Source of the DNA: Bryobacterales bacterium KBS 96
GTDB lineage: Bacteria > Acidobacteriota > Terriglobia > Bryobacterales > Bryobacteraceae
NCBI GenBank assembly: GCA_000381625.1
Contig: KB906767.1
Location: forward strand, 4,889,357 to 4,953,356
Length of the DNA stretch: 64,000 bases
Reading direction: 5' to 3'
A model generated the notes under the pieces. It was not told the DNA's origin. It did no database searches and saw nothing but the letters and a program-made list of their open reading frames with translations. Both the position numbers and the translations under genes were made by a program. How positions within the stretch are numbered: position 1 is the stretch's first letter; each line of letters opens with the position of its first letter. Below are positions 54,046 through 62,538 of the stretch, in pieces.

Positions 54046-54542
54046 GAACGTTCTCCCGCGGCGGTCGGCATTGCGCTGTGGGTCGCATGGCAGATAGCCA
54101 CCGCGAGAGCGTCGGATGCGTCGAACGATTCGAATTCGCGGGAATCATCAGAAAGCAGGGTTCGCACCATTAGTTGAACCTGCTGCTTCTCGGCGCGTCC
54201 GTAGCCGGTGACGCTCATCTTAACCGATAGCGGCGAGTATTCGGCTACCGGAAGACCGGCCTCCGAGGCAAGCATCAAGGCAACGCCACGAACGTGCGCT
54301 AATTTGAGTGCCGATTTCGCGTTAACGGAGTGAAATACTTCTTCCACAGCCACCGCATCAGGCATAAAAGCTTGCAACAGGCGCCGCAATTCTCCTCCGA
54401 TACGCGCCAAACGCGTACCCAACGGATCGGCTGTGTTCGACCGGATGACGCCTGCGTCAACCAGGCAATGACGCCGCCCATCCGACTCGATTAGTCCATA
54501 GCCGGTTCGCTCGGTTCCACAATCGATGCCCAGTATGCGCAT
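54042..54542 (-). CDS. ruvC: Holliday junction resolvase RuvC
   Basis: 166 residues, normal RuvC length. The RNase H-like active site has Asp7 in [14 protein letters not shown], Glu in [22 protein letters not shown] near 67, and C-terminal acidic residues in [12 protein letters not shown] near 143. It cuts Holliday junctions with RuvAB, whose genes are not here. Its stop overlaps the start of the secreted hypothetical gene by 4 bp; yebC lies 35 bp upstream. yebC-ruvC adjacency is common in bacteria. Confidence 0.96.
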   Translation of the reverse strand: MRILGIDCGTERTGYGLIESDGRRHCLVDAGVIRSNTADPLGTRLARIGGELRRLLQAFMPDAVAVEEVFHSVNAKSALKLAHVRGVALMLASEAGLPVAEYSPLSVKMSVTGYGRAEKQQVQLMVRTLLSDDSREFESFDASDALAVAICHATHSAMPTAAGERS

Positions 54543-54577
54543 GAATCGTCGGCGGGCGCGTGAACGCGCGTTCCAGC

Positions 54578-55318
54578 CTAAGTAAGGGCCTCGTCCGACT
54601 CGTCTACCTCGTAATTCGAGTAGACGTTCTGGACATCATCGTGCTCTTCCAGAACTTCGTAAAGCTTCAGCATCGCCTGGGCGTTCTTGCCCTCGAGTTT
54701 GACGGTGTTCTTCGGCGTCATCGCGATTTCCGATGATTCCACGGCGATGCCGGCCTTCTCAAGGGCCTGGGAAACTGCCTCGTGAGCCTCAGGCGGAGAA
54801 AGAATCTCCCACGCCCCGCCCCGATCGCGAATATCGTCGGCTCCGGCATCGAGAGTAATGCTCATCAATTGATCTTCCGTCGCGTTTTCGCCATCGACGA
54901 CGATCTGACTTTTGCGCTCGAACATCCAGGCGACGCTGCCTACCTCGCCCAGATTGCCGCCGTTTTTTGAAAAGGCATGCCGGATTTCGCTTACGGTGCG
55001 GTTGCGATTGTCCGTCGCAACAGAAACCAAAACCGCAGCGCCGCCCGGGCCATAGCCTTCAAAGAGGATCTCGTCGATCTGGCCGCCTTCGAGTTCGCCC
55101 GTGCCGCGCATGATCGCGCGCTTGATATTGTCGGCGGGCATGCTGACGGCTTTGGCCGCGGTGATGGCGGTCCGCAGACGCGAATTGGCGTCGGGATCAC
55201 CGCCGCTCCGGGCCGCGATCTGAATTTCCTTGATCAGCCGCGTAAACGCCTGGCCACGCTTGGCGTCGGTGGCGGCCTTCTTGTGCTTAATGGTCGCCCA
55301 TTTACTATGTCCGGACAT
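54578..55318 (-). CDS. yebC: YebC/PmpR-family protein
   Basis: 246 residues. Highly conserved start [21 protein letters not shown], then [42 protein letters not shown] and [18 protein letters not shown]-like segment. The C-terminal domain has [11 protein letters not shown] and VYSNYEVDE. It is known as a transcriptional regulator family, and recent work links members to translation. First gene of the six-gene minus-strand run. A small TTATGCT/AGCATAA dyad lies 27 bp upstream (55345-55367) and may be an operator or processing hairpin. Confidence 0.95.
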   Translation of the reverse strand: MSGHSKWATIKHKKAATDAKRGQAFTRLIKEIQIAARSGGDPDANSRLRTAITAAKAVSMPADNIKRAIMRGTGELEGGQIDEILFEGYGPGGAAVLVSVATDNRNRTVSEIRHAFSKNGGNLGEVGSVAWMFERKSQIVVDGENATEDQLMSITLDAGADDIRDRGGAWEILSPPEAHEAVSQALEKAGIAVESSEIAMTPKNTVKLEGKNAQAMLKLYEVLEEHDDVQNVYSNYEVDESDEALT

Positions 55319-55568
55319 GCAGAAACCTCAAACAGTGAACCTAATTATGCTTAACTTCCGAGCATAACAAAAGCAGCGGATTGTGAAACTTGCGGCCGTA
55401 CACGGGCCGATCGTCGAGCAGATTGCATTCCTGCGGCCAGGACCGGCGATGATGCGTACTATGTCCAGGCTAAAGCCCTCTAAAACTTACCAGATTGCGT
55501 CACGCCTGCGTGAGATGGCGAAAGCGGCTCCCGATTGCCGAGGAAAGGCCACAATATGTAACAAACTG

Positions 55569-56432
55569 CTAGGTCGTCGCCAGCAGCAGTTCCTCCGAAT
55601 TATTTGGCGGGCGAAGGCCATCTGCCCTGCCTGCAAAGTAGCGTTGGGCAAGATCGGCGGCCGAGACGTGCTGAACTTCTCTAAACCCTGCTTCGCGGGC
55701 CAGTGCCAGGATTTCCGGTGGCGTGAAGAAGCTGATGAAAGGCGTCCCGCTTGCTCGCGCGCCCTTCTCCGCGAGCTGAAGCCCGGGGCGCTCCTCAGGG
55801 TCCGCGAGCTCTAGCGGCAACAGGAATGTCATGGCGAGCGTGGATTCAGGAGCTAGCGCCGCGATCTGGCGCAAGGTGGCCGCGATTGCGTTCTTGGTGA
55901 GGTACATGCTAACGCCAGCGGAGGCCACGACCGCCGGCCGACCGGCATCGAAGCCGGCGCCGGCCAGCCGCTCCCACCAAGACCAGCCCGCCGCCTCGAA
56001 GTCGACCGGCACCAGCCGCAGCCATCCAGGGATGCCAAAACCGAGTTCGATCAGGCGCTGCCGTTTCCAGGCCTGGGGGCCAGGCTGGTCGACCTCGAAT
56101 ATCCGCAGGCCGGAGGCGATCTCCGGCCTGCGCTCGGCCAAAGTGTCCAGGCCAGCGCCGAGGATGACGTACTGGATGACGCCGCGTCCAGCCTGCTCCA
56201 CAACCAGATCCTCGATAAAACGAGCACGCGCTACGATGGATGCTCGGAAGCGCCTCGTGAAGTGCGGGTCCATGTCCGGACGGCTGTGCCAGCCGTCGTC
56301 CGGAGCTACCAGCCGCAGGCCAATCTCGTCTTCGAGTACATGCGGCGACGGATCGACCTCGACGTGCAGCGCCCTCCACAAGGCCACGCGCACCGCCGTG
56401 CTGTCCGGTATTGTGTTTGAATTTTCAGCCAT
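55569..56432 (-). CDS. SAM-dependent methyltransferase of the leucine carboxyl methyltransferase-like (TIGR00027) family
   Basis: 287 residues. DPHFTRRFRASIVARARFIED near 53-73 and VIQYVILGAGLDTLAERRP (SAM-binding GAGLDT) near 85-103 are diagnostic. EVDQPGPQAWKRQRL and EGVSMYLT-like ASAGVSMYLTKNAI follow. Members of this family carry out O-methylation of unknown acids in secondary metabolism. Base composition is richer in G and C than its neighbours. The upstream gap holds a CGACCT/AGGTCG dyad (56438-56454) partly over the leader, a possible operator. A horizontally acquired gene is plausible but not shown. Confidence 0.85.
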   Translation of the reverse strand: MAENSNTIPDSTAVRVALWRALHVEVDPSPHVLEDEIGLRLVAPDDGWHSRPDMDPHFTRRFRASIVARARFIEDLVVEQAGRGVIQYVILGAGLDTLAERRPEIASGLRIFEVDQPGPQAWKRQRLIELGFGIPGWLRLVPVDFEAAGWSWWERLAGAGFDAGRPAVVASAGVSMYLTKNAIAATLRQIAALAPESTLAMTFLLPLELADPEERPGLQLAEKGARASGTPFISFFTPPEILALAREAGFREVQHVSAADLAQRYFAGRADGLRPPNNSEELLLATT

Positions 56433-56603
56433 GGACGCGACCTCGTCTAGGTCGAGCGCTGGCGCGCTGTATCCTCACAGCGTGTAGACGTCGCGGACGG
56501 CGAAGTCTGCATCATGGGACCACAGGCGATCTGCCGACAACCCTCGCCGATGCTGCGGGCGTAAAGTCGGCTACGCCAGGCATTCGCATTTTCTGTTCTG
56601 AAG

Positions 56604-56696
<93 letters not shown>

Positions 56697-56905
56697 GGTT
56701 CTGGCGGGTTCTTTTGAATCGTAGCATAGGGAAAAAGGCCGATTCGGGCCGGCTACTTAGAGGGGGCGAATGCCGTCGGGCAGATTCGGGAGGACGGAGG
56801 GCACTCGGGCAATACCGCAAGAAAGCCAGCATTTCTGTGGCTTGGATACGGCCCGGCGGGCTGGAAGCGCGGAAGGAAAAGGGAAGAGAAAGGAGCACGC
56901 GTTGG

Positions 56906-57343
56906 TTAGAGAACCTTCGCGAGCTCCTCTGCAAAAGCGCTGTTTCCAGCGGATGAACCAGCATGGCGTCGAGCGCCAGTTCTGCGATCTCGATTTGCGC
57001 TGGGAGGACCGGCGTTGCCGTTGGGTCCGGTCCGCCTGGGCGGCCGATCCGTACCGGCAGTTCGTACAGGTCCCGGCGCTTGTCCTCTACCTTTCGGGGG
57101 TTGTGCAGGATTTGCGCGGAGTAAGCGATCCTCGAGAGGGGCACGATCAAACCGGCGGATGATTGAGTTCATCTCCTCCTGGTTCGGTGCTTCGATAAAG
57201 GCGAATCCCTTGGATTCCTGCGTTTCGGGGTTGCGAATTACCTTGACCGCGTCTGCGACCAGGTTGTCTGCGGCTAGCCATGACTTGATATCGTCGGCCG
57301 TCACCCAGACAGGGAGATTTCCGAGGAATACCGTAAAACTCAT
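56906..57343 (-). CDS. RNA-recognition-motif (RRM) RNA-binding protein
   Basis: 145 residues. A single RRM covers about 3-80: RNP2 VFLGNLP near 5 and RNP1 KGFAFIEA near 45, both with the aromatic residues that stack on RNA. The tail (about 82-135) is rich in Arg, Gly and Pro (PPRRTGPNGNAGPP, RRTGARRHAG), like disordered RNA-binding tails. A short helix FAEELAKVL ends the protein. Bacterial RRM proteins of this type are often cold- or stress-related, but the role here is unknown. Alone on its strand next to tRNA-Ser. Confidence 0.88.
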   Translation of the reverse strand: MSFTVFLGNLPVWVTADDIKSWLAADNLVADAVKVIRNPETQESKGFAFIEAPNQEEMNSIIRRFDRAPLEDRLLRANPAQPPKGRGQAPGPVRTAGTDRPPRRTGPNGNAGPPSANRDRRTGARRHAGSSAGNSAFAEELAKVL

Positions 57344-57773
57344 TCGTTCGTGTTGTTAGCTCCGTTTGGGGAAGTTGTTGAGAGGCGTGCCTCGGAGGAG
57401 GTCTTCCAAAGAGGCTATCATCACCATAGCACAGGAAACCAAATCCGGTAAACACCCAGAAAGCGGCAAACCCTCATAAAATCGGGGTCAAAGTTTGTTT
57501 CACATTGGTGTGATGGCAGCGAGGAACGTTACCGGCTGCCACAGAAATGGGGTTCCTCCGCAATCGTGATTGCAGCGAGGAACGTTACTCGCCACTGCGG
57601 AAATTGGATTCCGCTGTTGTCGTGCCCGGAACAAACGAGTATCACTAGCCATAGTAGGAATCGGATTCTCTGTAATCGAAACTGGAAGGACAATGTCACT
57701 TACCACCGGAAAACTCCGGTTCGCCCCAGCAATCACTTTGCGACGCGCAATCTGGCCGCATCATCAGTAGGGC
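57344..57773. other. 430 bp intergenic region between RRM and bcp genes
   Basis: No gene accepted. The left part (57344-57510) is unremarkable. The right part is filled by the degenerate tandem repeat at 57512-57735, reported separately. It contains the promoters of both divergent neighbours. Confidence 0.6.
57512..57735. repeat. Four degenerate tandem units of about 56 bp
   Basis: GCAGCGAGGAACGTTAC occurs at 57516 and again at 57572, exactly 56 bp apart. The distal half GCCACxGxxGAAATxGGxTTCC of each unit is also shared. A third unit (about 57628-57683) and fourth (about 57684-57735) keep weaker matches at the same spacing: GGAACAAACGAGTATCACTAG, then GGAATCGGATTCT, and TCACTTACCACCGGAAAACT. 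Period 56 is not a multiple of 3, and frames across it look random, so it is non-coding repeat DNA. It ends 38 bp before the bcp start. Confidence 0.7.
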
Positions 57774-58238
57774 ATGGCAAAAGAATTGAAGGAAGGCGAC
57801 TTGGCCCCAGAGATTTCAAGCGCCACCGATACCGGCGAGCAGTTTCACCTGTCCTCCCTGCGGGGGCAACGAGTTGTTCTGTATTTCTATCCTAAAGCGG
57901 ACACTCCGGGTTGCACGAAAGAAGCATGTGCTTTCCGGGACGATGGCCAAAAATTTACAAAAGAGAACACCGTGATTGTGGGAGTCTCGCCGGACACTTC
58001 GGAAGCGCAAGCCAAGTTCAAAGCAAAGTTCGATCTGCCGTTCACACTGCTGGCCGATAAAGACCACAAAGCCGCCGAGGCTTATGGAGTCTGGAAAGAA
58101 AAAAGCATGTACGGCAAGAAATATATGGGCATCGAGCGCACTACATTCCTGATAAACGAAGACGGAATCGTCAAAAGAATTTTTCCTAAGGTGAAAGTAG
58201 AAGGGCACTCTGCCGAGATACTAGCGGCGATAGAGTAA
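57774..58238 (+). CDS. bcp: Thioredoxin-dependent peroxiredoxin, BCP type
   Basis: 154 residues. Reduces hydrogen peroxide and organic peroxides in the cytoplasm. The peroxidatic Cys47 and resolving Cys52 in ADTPGCTKEACAFRD are five residues apart, the atypical two-cysteine BCP pattern. VVLYFYPK precedes them, GVSPDTSEAQAKF and TTFLINEDG follow. The upstream 56 bp tandem repeat occupies the usual promoter region and might affect its expression (inference). Confidence 0.96.
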   Translation: MAKELKEGDLAPEISSATDTGEQFHLSSLRGQRVVLYFYPKADTPGCTKEACAFRDDGQKFTKENTVIVGVSPDTSEAQAKFKAKFDLPFTLLADKDHKAAEAYGVWKEKSMYGKKYMGIERTTFLINEDGIVKRIFPKVKVEGHSAEILAAIE

Positions 58239-58329
58239 CCGCACTAGAATCTGGGGAATAGAACCTTTACGTCTTCAGATTCTTGTAACCCGTCAGCGGT
58301 GTCGATCTTCCAACACTGCAGGGAGTAAG

Positions 58330-58581
58330 ATGATCGGAACCACCAAAATCCGCGCTCGTGCCGATGACGACGGTGTCGTTCACTTGGACCTCCCGGCCGC
58401 TTTGCCGAATGGTGAAGTCGAAGTCGAGATACGAATGAGGCCAGTGCTGTCGGGGGCCGCAAGCCTGCGAACAACGCATCCCTGGGACCGGCGCTTCTTT
58501 GAGGGCTTTCTCGGCGATCGCGCGCCCCGCAAGCGCCGCGCCGCGCCGGCGATGCGCTCGGGTTCGAAAGAACACAAGTGA
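58330..58581 (+). CDS. Small antitoxin-like protein (AF2212/VapB-like), partner degraded
   Basis: 83 residues starting at ATG 58330, directly after GGGAGTAAG. The N-terminal pattern TTKIRARADDDGVVHLDLPAALPNGEVEVEI matches small antitoxins with a swapped-hairpin fold (xIxARxxxGxLxLxxPxxLPxGxxVEVxI). The C-terminal half is basic. A GTG overlapping its stop (58578, GTGA) opens a second frame starting MSRGRVLDVGELVTGLSHQHR. This resembles the first strand and helix of a PIN toxin, but the similarity is lost within about 25 residues and the amidase gene end follows. The toxin thus appears truncated. Confidence 0.5.
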   Translation: MIGTTKIRARADDDGVVHLDLPAALPNGEVEVEIRMRPVLSGAASLRTTHPWDRRFFEGFLGDRAPRKRRAAPAMRSGSKEHK

Positions 58582-58716
58582 GCAGAGGCCGGGTCCTCGA
58601 TGTGGGCGAACTGGTCACCGGGCTTTCTCACCAGCACCGGACCGCGACAGTGAAGGACCGGACGTTGCCGATGGTCTTCAACCGAACGGCAACTCGCGAA
58701 AGCCTGCTTCCAACAC

Positions 58717-60072
58717 CTACAACAAGTGCCGCTCTACTGTCCGGCCGATCCCAAGTAGTCTCGCATCCGAAAACGGCTTTCCTACCAGTTGCAGCCCGAC
58801 TGGCAGCCCGTCCACCGAACGTCCGCAGGGCAGGGAAAGCGCCGGCTCGCCAAGCAGGTTGACCGCGCGAACCAAGCGGGTTGCAGCCATCCGGGAACTC
58901 TCACGATAGCCGTTCGTTTCTACCTCATCCTGCTCCAGCCGGGGAGCCACAATCGGGGTCGTCGGCGTCGCCAGAACGTCAACTGACTGCCAAAGCGCAT
59001 CGAATTGCCGGCGGTAGACAGTCCTGAGCCTCTGTGCGTTCACGTAATCGGGCCCACTGATCAGCCGGCCTTGCTCAAGCAGCCTCCACACATCGAGGCC
59101 GATCTGCGATCCGTTGCGCTGGCTCACGTAGAGCGAAGATGCTTCGGTGCCTTGTACGATTTGATGTGCGGCATTAAGCTCGAGCATGTCTGGAACCCGA
59201 ACTTCGACAGTGCCGGCGCCCAGCCGCCGCATCGCCTCGATCGCGTTATATACCGAGGCGGAAACGTCGCCGGCGACGTGATCGAAATAGAAATTTGTGG
59301 GCACGCCAATGCGCAGGCCGTCAAGCCGGGCCGGTGCTTCGCCACAAAAGTTGGGAACCGGAACTTGAGAACTCGTCGGATCGCGGCTGTCGGGTCCGGC
59401 AATCTCGGCCATCGCAAGCGCGCAATCTTCGACGGTTTCACCGAGCGGCCCGACATGATCGAGGCTGAACGCCAGCGGCAGCACACCGTAGCGGCTGACG
59501 CGCCCATACGTCGGCTTCAGCCCGGCCACGCCGCAATAAGATGCCGGAATCCGAATGGATCCGCCAGTATCCGTTCCGAGCGCCATCGGGACGAAACCGG
59601 CGGCGACGGCGGCGCCCGAACCTCCGCTCGATCCGCCCGGCACGCGTTCGAGATCGCGTGGGTTCAGGACAAACCCAAAGTGCGGATTCTTCGAGGTCGT
59701 GCCGTAGGCCAGTTCATGCTGATTCAATTTGCCGAGGCTGACGGCGCCACCCGCTCGAAGCTTGTCGACCACCATGGCGTCGTATTCGGGAATGAAGTCT
59801 TTGAACAACAGCGATCCGGCGGTGGTGCGAACGCCCTTCGTATAGAACAGGTCTTTGTGCGCGATGGGAACTCCATGAAACGGGCCCCGGTCAATGCCGG
59901 AAGCCAGCTCCTTGTCGCGTTTCGCAGCTTCTTCGAGCGCCTCCCGTGCCATGAGGGTGATGAATGTGCGATAGCGGTCCCGCTCCTGAATCCGCCGTAA
60001 GGCTTCCTGAACGATCTCGACGCAGGATGCTTGGCCGGAGCGCAGCATCTTCCCGATCTCTCGTACCGTCAT
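58717..60072 (-). CDS. Amidase-signature enzyme (GatA/AtzE-like)
   Basis: 451 residues. The Ser-cisSer-Lys triad is visible: Lys in GVPIAHKDLFYTKG near 75, cis-Ser and nucleophile Ser in PGGSSGGSGAAVAAGFVPMALGTDTGGSIRIPAS near 145-175. YGTTSKNPHFG and SRYGVLPLAFSLDHVGP also match. It hydrolyses an amide; in GatA the enzyme supplies ammonia for tRNA amidation, while AtzE-type amidases act in ring cleavage pathways. No gatB gene is near. Its ATG overlaps by 4 bp the stop of a 53-codon GatC/AtzG-like gene, implying a small-subunit partner. Confidence 0.9.
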   Translation of the reverse strand: MTVREIGKMLRSGQASCVEIVQEALRRIQERDRYRTFITLMAREALEEAAKRDKELASGIDRGPFHGVPIAHKDLFYTKGVRTTAGSLLFKDFIPEYDAMVVDKLRAGGAVSLGKLNQHELAYGTTSKNPHFGFVLNPRDLERVPGGSSGGSGAAVAAGFVPMALGTDTGGSIRIPASYCGVAGLKPTYGRVSRYGVLPLAFSLDHVGPLGETVEDCALAMAEIAGPDSRDPTSSQVPVPNFCGEAPARLDGLRIGVPTNFYFDHVAGDVSASVYNAIEAMRRLGAGTVEVRVPDMLELNAAHQIVQGTEASSLYVSQRNGSQIGLDVWRLLEQGRLISGPDYVNAQRLRTVYRRQFDALWQSVDVLATPTTPIVAPRLEQDEVETNGYRESSRMAATRLVRAVNLLGEPALSLPCGRSVDGLPVGLQLVGKPFSDARLLGIGRTVERHLL

Positions 60073-60230
60073 TGGTCGTCCTCCGATTCTTCGGCAAGTT
60101 CGGAACCCGCAACAGGTGAGTAATGAAGAGCGGGTTCGATGTCGGGAGCCAGCCGGCCAACCGCTTCGGCCAGCGTCAATCGCATCGCGTCCACAATCGC
60201 GCGATTCCGTTCGTCCTCGGATTCAGGCAT
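60069..60230 (-). CDS. GatC/AtzG-like small subunit candidate (53 residues)
   Basis: ATG 60230 follows TAGGAGCT, an excellent ribosome site, and its TGA overlaps the amidase ATG (ATGA). The 53 residues begin MPESEDERNRAIVD, continue with an amphipathic helix (RLTLAEAVGRLA), then DIEPALHYSP and an acidic tail ending ESEDDQ. A helix followed by a Glu-Pro-containing extended arm is the plan of GatC and of AtzG-like (DUF4089) proteins that wrap around amidases. Coupling to the amidase gene strongly supports a structural partner role. Sequence similarity alone is short, so the family assignment is an inference. Confidence 0.7.
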   Translation of the reverse strand: MPESEDERNRAIVDAMRLTLAEAVGRLAPDIEPALHYSPVAGSELAEESEDDQ

Positions 60231-60309
60231 AGCTCCTATATTCCACCAAACGTTTCATGAAAGCGGCCGTCAGAGCGCGCACGTTAGACAATAGCTCACA
60301 GGTATTTCC

Positions 60310-61488
60310 ATGCCCACCACTTCCGACGCTTACGTTCCCTCTCCCTTGACGATTCTGAGCGAAGAGGAACGATTGTTCCAGCAGTCCGTGCGTCGCTTCG
60401 CGCGTGAGCGGCTGGCGCCGCATGTGCGGGAAATGGACGAGGCCGGTCACGTTCGAGACGATCTGCTACGTGAGTTGTTCGAATTGGGCTTAATGGGCAT
60501 CGATGTTCCAGAGGAATTCGGGGGCCAGGCGGGCACATTTTTCCAATCGATTCTCGCCATCGAGGAAATCGCCAAGATAGACCCGGCGGTTTCGGTCATC
60601 GTCGATGTCCAAAACACTCTGGTAAATAACGCAATTGAGCGCTGGGCAAACCACGAGCAGAAGAAACGGTACCTGCCGAAATTGGCGACCTCGATGACTG
60701 GCGCCTATGCGCTTTCGGAAGCACAGTCGGGCTCCGATGCGTTCGCCCTGACAACACACGCGCGGGCGGCGGGAGATCAGTTCTCAATTTCCGGCCGGAA
60801 ACTGTGGATTACCAATGCGGTCGAAGCCGGAGTGTTCCTTGTCTTCGCCACTGTCGATGCCAGCGCGGGTTACAAGGGCATTACGTGCTTTCTGGTCGAG
60901 CCCCGCACGCCCGGTTTTCGCATTGGCAAGAAAGAAGACAAGCTGGGAATCCGGGCTTCCTCTACGTGCGAGCTTATCTTTGATGGCTGCCTGGTTCCCC
61001 GCGCGAACGTGCTGGGCGAAACCGGCAAAGGTTACAAGATCGCGATTGAGACCCTGAACGAAGGCCGCATTGGTATTGGCGCACAGATGACTGGACTTGC
61101 TCAAGGCGCGCTCGAACACTCGCTCCGCTACGCGAGGGAGCGCAGACAATTTGGCAAGCCCATAGGCGAATTTCAGGGTGTCCAGTTCGAACTGGCGGAA
61201 ATGGCCGTGCGGGTCGAAGCCGCACGGCTGCTGGTGTACAACGCCGCCCGTCTTCGTGATGCCGGGCAGCCGTTTGTCACCCAGGCGGCTATGGCAAAAT
61301 ACTACGCTTCGCTGATTGCCGAAGAAGTGGCATCTAAGGCGGTTGAGATCTTCGGTGGTGTGGGATTTACACGGGACTACCCGGTCGAAAAACTCTATCG
61401 TGACGCGAAGATTGGGCGAATTTACGAAGGAACCAGTAATATGCAAAAGGCTGTCATCGCCAGAGCCTTGTTTGAATCGGTGCGCTAG
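60310..61488 (+). CDS. Acyl-CoA dehydrogenase (short/branched-chain type)
   Basis: Flavoenzyme of fatty acid or branched-chain amino acid breakdown. 392 residues. Visible are the FAD/substrate block YALSEAQSGSDAFAL near 135, the second block WITNAVEAG near 168, GIRASSTCELIFDG near 215, RRQFGKPIGEFQGVQFELAEM near 278, and the catalytic Glu373 in RIYEGTSNMQK. FGGVGFTRDYPVEKLYRDAKI precedes it. Glu at this position is the usual base in short- and medium-chain enzymes. It is divergent from the amidase unit and no electron transfer flavoprotein gene is near. Confidence 0.93.
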   Translation: MPTTSDAYVPSPLTILSEEERLFQQSVRRFARERLAPHVREMDEAGHVRDDLLRELFELGLMGIDVPEEFGGQAGTFFQSILAIEEIAKIDPAVSVIVDVQNTLVNNAIERWANHEQKKRYLPKLATSMTGAYALSEAQSGSDAFALTTHARAAGDQFSISGRKLWITNAVEAGVFLVFATVDASAGYKGITCFLVEPRTPGFRIGKKEDKLGIRASSTCELIFDGCLVPRANVLGETGKGYKIAIETLNEGRIGIGAQMTGLAQGALEHSLRYARERRQFGKPIGEFQGVQFELAEMAVRVEAARLLVYNAARLRDAGQPFVTQAAMAKYYASLIAEEVASKAVEIFGGVGFTRDYPVEKLYRDAKIGRIYEGTSNMQKAVIARALFESVR

Positions 61489-61576
61489 GATTTTCGATGA
61501 GAGACTTGTACCTTAAGTCATTGCCCGGCTTTCGCGGCAACGCACGTCCGGCCGATATCGTCAAACTGGTAGCTGT

Positions 61577-62416
61577 ATGACACGGCGCAACTATTTTTTG
61601 TCTCTTGCGGCACTCGCGGCCGCTGCTGCGAGCCCGTTGGCCAAAGCGGTGACGACGCCCCCGTCACATAACCTGACCGATGCACAGGCTCAATCGATCA
61701 TTCAGAAATTCGCCGAAAAAGAGACGGAGTTCGCGAAAGCCCGCGATCAATACACATTCCGGCAGATCTCAAAAATCATCGAATATGACGACGAGGGCAA
61801 TCCGGGCGGCCACTATGAGATGGTCACCGACATCACCTTCAACGACCAGGGGAAGCGTTCGGAAAATGTGGTGTTCGCTCCCGTGAGCACGCTGTCGCGG
61901 ATTCAAATGACGCCCCAAGACGAGCAGGATCTGCGGACAACCATGCCGTTCGTGCTCACGTCGAACGAGGTCGATGAGTATTACATCCGGTATCTCGGAT
62001 GGCAGAAGGTTGACGAAATCGGCTGTTATGTATTCGCCGTAAAACCCAAGGCTCTCGACAAATCCGGCAAGCGCTACTTCGAAGGCGAGGTCTGGGTGGA
62101 CGACCACGACCTACAAATCGTCAAGACCTACGGTCGCGCGGTCGGCTATTTGAAGCACAAAGGGCAGGAGTTCCCGAAGTTCGAGACCTACCGCGAAAAT
62201 ATCGACGGCAAGTACTGGTTCCCTACGTATACATACGCGGATGATGTGCTGAATTTCCCGACAGGCCCGCAGCGGATTAAAGTGATCGTCCAGTATAAGG
62301 ATTATAAGAAGTTTGGTAGCGACGTGAATATTAAATTCGGGGATAATCCGGTGGACGTGCCGCAGCAGCCCGCAAAGCCTCCGAATCAAACGCCACAGCC
62401 GAAACCTCCTCAGTGA
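61577..62416 (+). CDS. Secreted protein of unknown function with Pro-rich C-terminus
   Basis: 279 residues. A signal peptide carries twin Arg (TRRNYFLSLAALAAAAASP), possibly Tat-like but without the full consensus. The mature domain (about 30-255) is beta-rich with YTFRQISKIIEYDD, GHYEMVTDITFNDQGKRSE, YYIRYLGWQKVDEIGCYVFAVKPK and FEGEVWVDDHDLQIVKTYGRAV. This pattern resembles LolA/outer membrane lipoprotein-sorting type beta half-barrels. The tail (about 257-279) is Pro/Gln-rich (PQQPAKPPNQTPQPKPPQ). Such proteins are common in Acidobacteriota; the function is not known. Alone on its strand. Confidence 0.75.
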   Translation: MTRRNYFLSLAALAAAAASPLAKAVTTPPSHNLTDAQAQSIIQKFAEKETEFAKARDQYTFRQISKIIEYDDEGNPGGHYEMVTDITFNDQGKRSENVVFAPVSTLSRIQMTPQDEQDLRTTMPFVLTSNEVDEYYIRYLGWQKVDEIGCYVFAVKPKALDKSGKRYFEGEVWVDDHDLQIVKTYGRAVGYLKHKGQEFPKFETYRENIDGKYWFPTYTYADDVLNFPTGPQRIKVIVQYKDYKKFGSDVNIKFGDNPVDVPQQPAKPPNQTPQPKPPQ

Positions 62417-62538
62417 CCCGATTGGCGCGTCGCCATACATCTGCTTGGAGGTGCTCTTTAACTGGAAATCCGCCCACTCAGCGGCAATTTGCAGACCTGC
62501 AGTTACCTAGTGTGCATACAATAGTACTTTCGTGACCC

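Noticed and set aside
57512-57735. Tandem repeat as a degenerate CRISPR array
   Set aside because: The units are directly adjacent with no unique spacers between conserved repeats, and no cas gene is in the window.
59005-60000. 331-codon plus-strand frame opposite the amidase gene
   Set aside because: Antisense shadow; no motif and no upstream signal.
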